Shown here: in pieces, positions 61,525 to 64,000 of the stretch
Position numbering within the stretch: position 1 is the first letter of the stretch
Layout: each line of letters opens with the position of its first letter
Assembly: GCF_026239675.1 (NCBI RefSeq)
Contig: NZ_JAPIVQ010000011.1
Span: 62,001 to 126,000, forward strand
Reading direction: 5' to 3'
Length of the DNA stretch: 64,000 nt
Source of the DNA: Pedobacter sp. PLR
GTDB lineage: Bacteria; Bacteroidota; Bacteroidia; Sphingobacteriales; Sphingobacteriaceae
The notes under the pieces: model-generated
What the model was told of the DNA's origin: nothing
Databases searched by the model: none
Seen by the model: the letters and a program-made list of their open reading frames with translations, nothing else
Translations under genes and position numbers: made by a program

Positions 61525-64000
61525 ATGATGAATCGAATAATTCCACTTCATGGATGCCTCATGGCATTCCTGTTGTGTAGTAGCATGGGGGTACTGGCTT
61601 TACCAAATGCTGCTGCCGCTACCAGCGGCCGTTTAATCCAGGCCAGTTTTGTAGTCAAAGGGAAGGTGCGTGATGCTGTCGGCAACTTGCCGGGTATTAT
61701 GGTTAAGCTGAAAGGAACAAACACCGCCACCAGTACGGACGACAATGGAAATTATGCGATCACCATTCCTGATGGCGGCGGGACCTTAATATTCAGCTCC
61801 ATTGGCTATGCTACGCAGGAGGTTGCGGTAAACAACCGGCATCTAATCCATGTGACCTTGATTGCAGAAGATAAAACTTTAACTGAAGTGGTGGTGGTGG
61901 GCTATGGTAAGCAAAGGAAATCAGACATTACCGGTTCCATTGTTTCGATCAATGAAAAGGCGTTAAAAGATGTACCGGTGGCGAACCTTTCCCAGGCCTT
62001 GCAGGGAAAAGGAGCAGGTATTGATGTGCAAAAATCCGGCGGCAACAGTAAACCAGGATCTGCTCCGGTCATCAGGATCAGGGGCGTAAGGTCTATCAGT
62101 GCAGATAACGGGCCATTATTTGTCGTAGACGGGATTCCTTATAACGGTAATATTAATGATCTGAATCCTGATGACGTCGTTTCTGTTGAGGTGCTTAAAG
62201 ATGCTTCTTCCACGGCGATTTATGGTTCCAGAGGTGCCAATGGCGTTATTCTGGTGAGTACTAAAAGAGGTAAATCCGGTGAGCCGGTGGTCACCTATAG
62301 CGGTTATGCCGGCTTTACGAAACATCTGGGGCAGATCAATGTAATGGACGGACCGCAGTTTGCAGAATTGAAAAAATGGGCGGTAGTGAATGGGAATTTT
62401 GTAGGGGGTAAACCTAAATATTCAGGCATCAATGATCCGACATTACTAACGGATGGTATTTTTTCTGCGGAAGAACTGGAAGGGATTAAAACAGGCAGAA
62501 GTACCAACTGGCAGGATTTGATCTATAAAACAGGGCTCAACACAGATCATCAGGTAGGTGTTTCCGGAGGTTCGGAGAAAACACAATATGCGGTATCCAC
62601 GGGGTACCATAATGAAACGGGTATTTATCCCGGACAATCTTTTGAGCGCTTTACGATGAAAGCGAGTTTCGATCAGCAGCTCGGGAAAGCGGTAAAAGTA
62701 GGACTGAGCACTTTAAATAACTATTCTGATACACAGGGTGAGGGTGCAAATCCAATGGGCCAGGTGTTAAGGGCAAGTCCTTTATCCAGTCCTTATACTG
62801 CGGATGGGGATCTGGTAGGCTTCGTTCCCGGAAGTGCAAATCAGGTATGGAATCCCCTGGGAGATTTTGTGAAGGGTGCAAAAGTTGAAGACAGGAAGCG
62901 GTTCGGGACCTTTACCACTTTATATACGGATGTAAAAATCTCTGAATCCTTAAAGTATAAATTCAATGCAGGTGCAGAGATCAAGTCGGATAATTATGGG
63001 AATTTTTACGCCAGCAGGACTTCGAACAACCTGGGTGGATTGTCTACTTCCAGCAACCGAAGCAGCTTTAGAAGCAATTATACCCTGGAAAATATCCTGA
63101 CTTATGATAAAGTGATTGCTGAAAAACACCGGATCAATTTTACCGGATTGTTTAGCTTTCAGGAGTCTTATGCGCAGTCCAACAGGTTTAATAACAATGA
63201 TATTGCCGCTGAACTGCAATATTTCAATCCCGCTTTCGGTTCCAACCTGACCGGTTCCGGTGAGTATGAAAAATGGGCCATTGTATCTTATATGGGGCGT
63301 TTAAATTACGCCTTTAAGAATAAATACCTGATGACCCTGACGATGCGTTCTGATGGCTCATCACGCCTGGCACCAGGCAGTAAATACCAGGTTTTTCCTT
63401 CTGCGGCACTCGCCTGGAATGTGATGGAAGAATCCTTCATGCAAAATGTGAAGGCGATCAACAATTTGAAATTAAGAGGGAGTTACGGGATGGTAGGAAA
63501 CACCTCCATCGATGCTTATCAGACTTTAGGCAGTCTGGGCGCTTCCGTGTATAATTTTGGAGATCAAACCACTACCGGCGTATTTCTGGCGAATGTGGTG
63601 AATAAAAATCTAAAGTGGGAATCCACGACCACAGCAAATATAGGTGTAGACTTTGCCTTGTTTGACAACCGGTTATCGGGAACTGTTGAGGCTTATAAAT
63701 CCTGGACTAAAGACCTGTTGTTGCCACAAAATTTACCGGCTACTTCGGGTATCCCGAATTCCATTCTTAGAAATGTCGGAAAAACAGAGAATAAAGGCCT
63801 GGAATTCCAGATCAGCACGGTGAATTTTAAAGGTGATGGAAAAAAGGAATTCTCCTGGAGTACTGATTTAAATGTCTTTATCAATAGAGGAAAGATTACG
63901 GCTTTACAGGATGGGGTGATCAATGACATCGCCAACAGCAGGTTTGTAGGAGAAGCTATTGGAACGATCTATGATTACCGCAGATTGGGAATCTGGCAGA
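61525..64000 (+). CDS. SusC/RagA family TonB-linked outer-membrane protein, 3' end outside window
   Basis: Open from ATG 61525 (or 61528) to the window edge, about 825 codons of an expected 1000 or so. Signal peptide region about 1-35, then a carboxypeptidase-like CarboxypepD_reg domain (about 45-125; VVKGKVRDAVGNLPGIMVKLKGT, TLIFSSIGYATQEV), a TonB box region LTEVVVVGYGKQRKSDITGSI, a plug domain (IRIRGVRSISADNGPLFVVDGIPY, ASSTAIYGSRGANGVILVSTKRG) and the start of the barrel. It imports oligosaccharides with a SusD partner presumably further right. It follows the GH36 gene. Confidence 0.97.
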   Translation, partial: MMNRIIPLHGCLMAFLLCSSMGVLALPNAAAATSGRLIQASFVVKGKVRDAVGNLPGIMVKLKGTNTATSTDDNGNYAITIPDGGGTLIFSSIGYATQEVAVNNRHLIHVTLIAEDKTLTEVVVVGYGKQRKSDITGSIVSINEKALKDVPVANLSQALQGKGAGIDVQKSGGNSKPGSAPVIRIRGVRSISADNGPLFVVDGIPYNGNINDLNPDDVVSVEVLKDASSTAIYGSRGANGVILVSTKRGKSGEPVVTYSGYAGFTKHLGQINVMDGPQFAELKKWAVVNGNFVGGKPKYSGINDPTLLTDGIFSAEELEGIKTGRSTNWQDLIYKTGLNTDHQVGVSGGSEKTQYAVSTGYHNETGIYPGQSFERFTMKASFDQQLGKAVKVGLSTLNNYSDTQGEGANPMGQVLRASPLSSPYTADGDLVGFVPGSANQVWNPLGDFVKGAKVEDRKRFGTFTTLYTDVKISESLKYKFNAGAEIKSDNYGNFYASRTSNNLGGLSTSSNRSSFRSNYTLENILTYDKVIAEKHRINFTGLFSFQESYAQSNRFNNNDIAAELQYFNPAFGSNLTGSGEYEKWAIVSYMGRLNYAFKNKYLMTLTMRSDGSSRLAPGSKYQVFPSAALAWNVMEESFMQNVKAINNLKLRGSYGMVGNTSIDAYQTLGSLGASVYNFGDQTTTGVFLANVVNKNLKWESTTTANIGVDFALFDNRLSGTVEAYKSWTKDLLLPQNLPATSGIPNSILRNVGKTENKGLEFQISTVNFKGDGKKEFSWSTDLNVFINRGKITALQDGVINDIANSRFVGEAIGTIYDYRRLGIWQ

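Noticed and set aside
1..64000. tRNA, rRNA and insertion sequence genes
   Set aside because: None of the intergenic stretches showed cloverleaf or rRNA-like sequence, and no transposase or terminal inverted repeats were recognised by reading; a dedicated search was not possible.

Overview
The window looks like a chromosomal segment of a Sphingobacteriaceae-type Bacteroidota, most probably Pedobacter or a close relative. The signs are a SusC/RagA TonB-linked porin, PorP/SprF and type B C-terminal-domain (CTD) proteins of the type IX secretion system (T9SS), LytS/LytTR regulation, an orphan FecR, -7 boxes of the Bacteroidota form TAnnTTTG, and leaders with almost no Shine-Dalgarno sequence. The genus is an inference from gene content, not a database match. 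I recognised no tRNA, rRNA, CRISPR array or insertion sequence.

Layout. 1-3049 (minus): ROK-family glucokinase, gnd and zwf, an oxidative pentose phosphate operon; zwf runs off the left edge. 3110-5707 (minus): a degenerate receiver protein, then a quinone/electrophile defence operon (VOC dioxygenase, small esterase, pirin). 5930-10812 (plus): a fatty acid 2-hydroxylase-like enzyme, a GH29 fucosidase and a large secreted glycoside hydrolase of uncertain family. 11608-33382 (plus): a tightly spaced six-gene cluster encoding two secreted fibre proteins that resemble phage tail fibres (one with a collagen-like stretch, one ending in a self-cleaving S74 chaperone domain), a thioredoxin-like protein, a short T9SS type B CTD protein, a PorP/SprF protein and a 3406-residue repeat protein. 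This is the most unusual part of the window and looks like a surface fibre or adhesin export system. 33561-43021: small regulators (XRE, Crp-like), GNAT, a PAS protein, a LytS/LytTR pair with outer-membrane partners, an orphan FecR, Ada and a PEP-mutase-like enzyme. 43285-55572 (plus): a copper island with CopA, a CopZ-like chaperone, Cys-rich small proteins, an HMA-AraC fusion regulator, and a CusA/TolC/adaptor efflux operon whose CusA gene is split into two frames. 55661-58249: MprF. 58755-64000: a small protein, a GH36 alpha-galactosidase and the start of a SusC gene.

How it fits together. The copper island covers cytosolic chaperoning, inner-membrane export, periplasmic handling and trans-envelope efflux. 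Its regulator seems to join a metal-binding domain to an AraC DNA-binding domain. In the T9SS cluster the PorP/SprF and CTD proteins give a plausible route and anchor for the large repeat proteins. A nearly identical 18-bp motif lies upstream of both outer-membrane genes flanking lytS-lytR and may be the LytTR operator.
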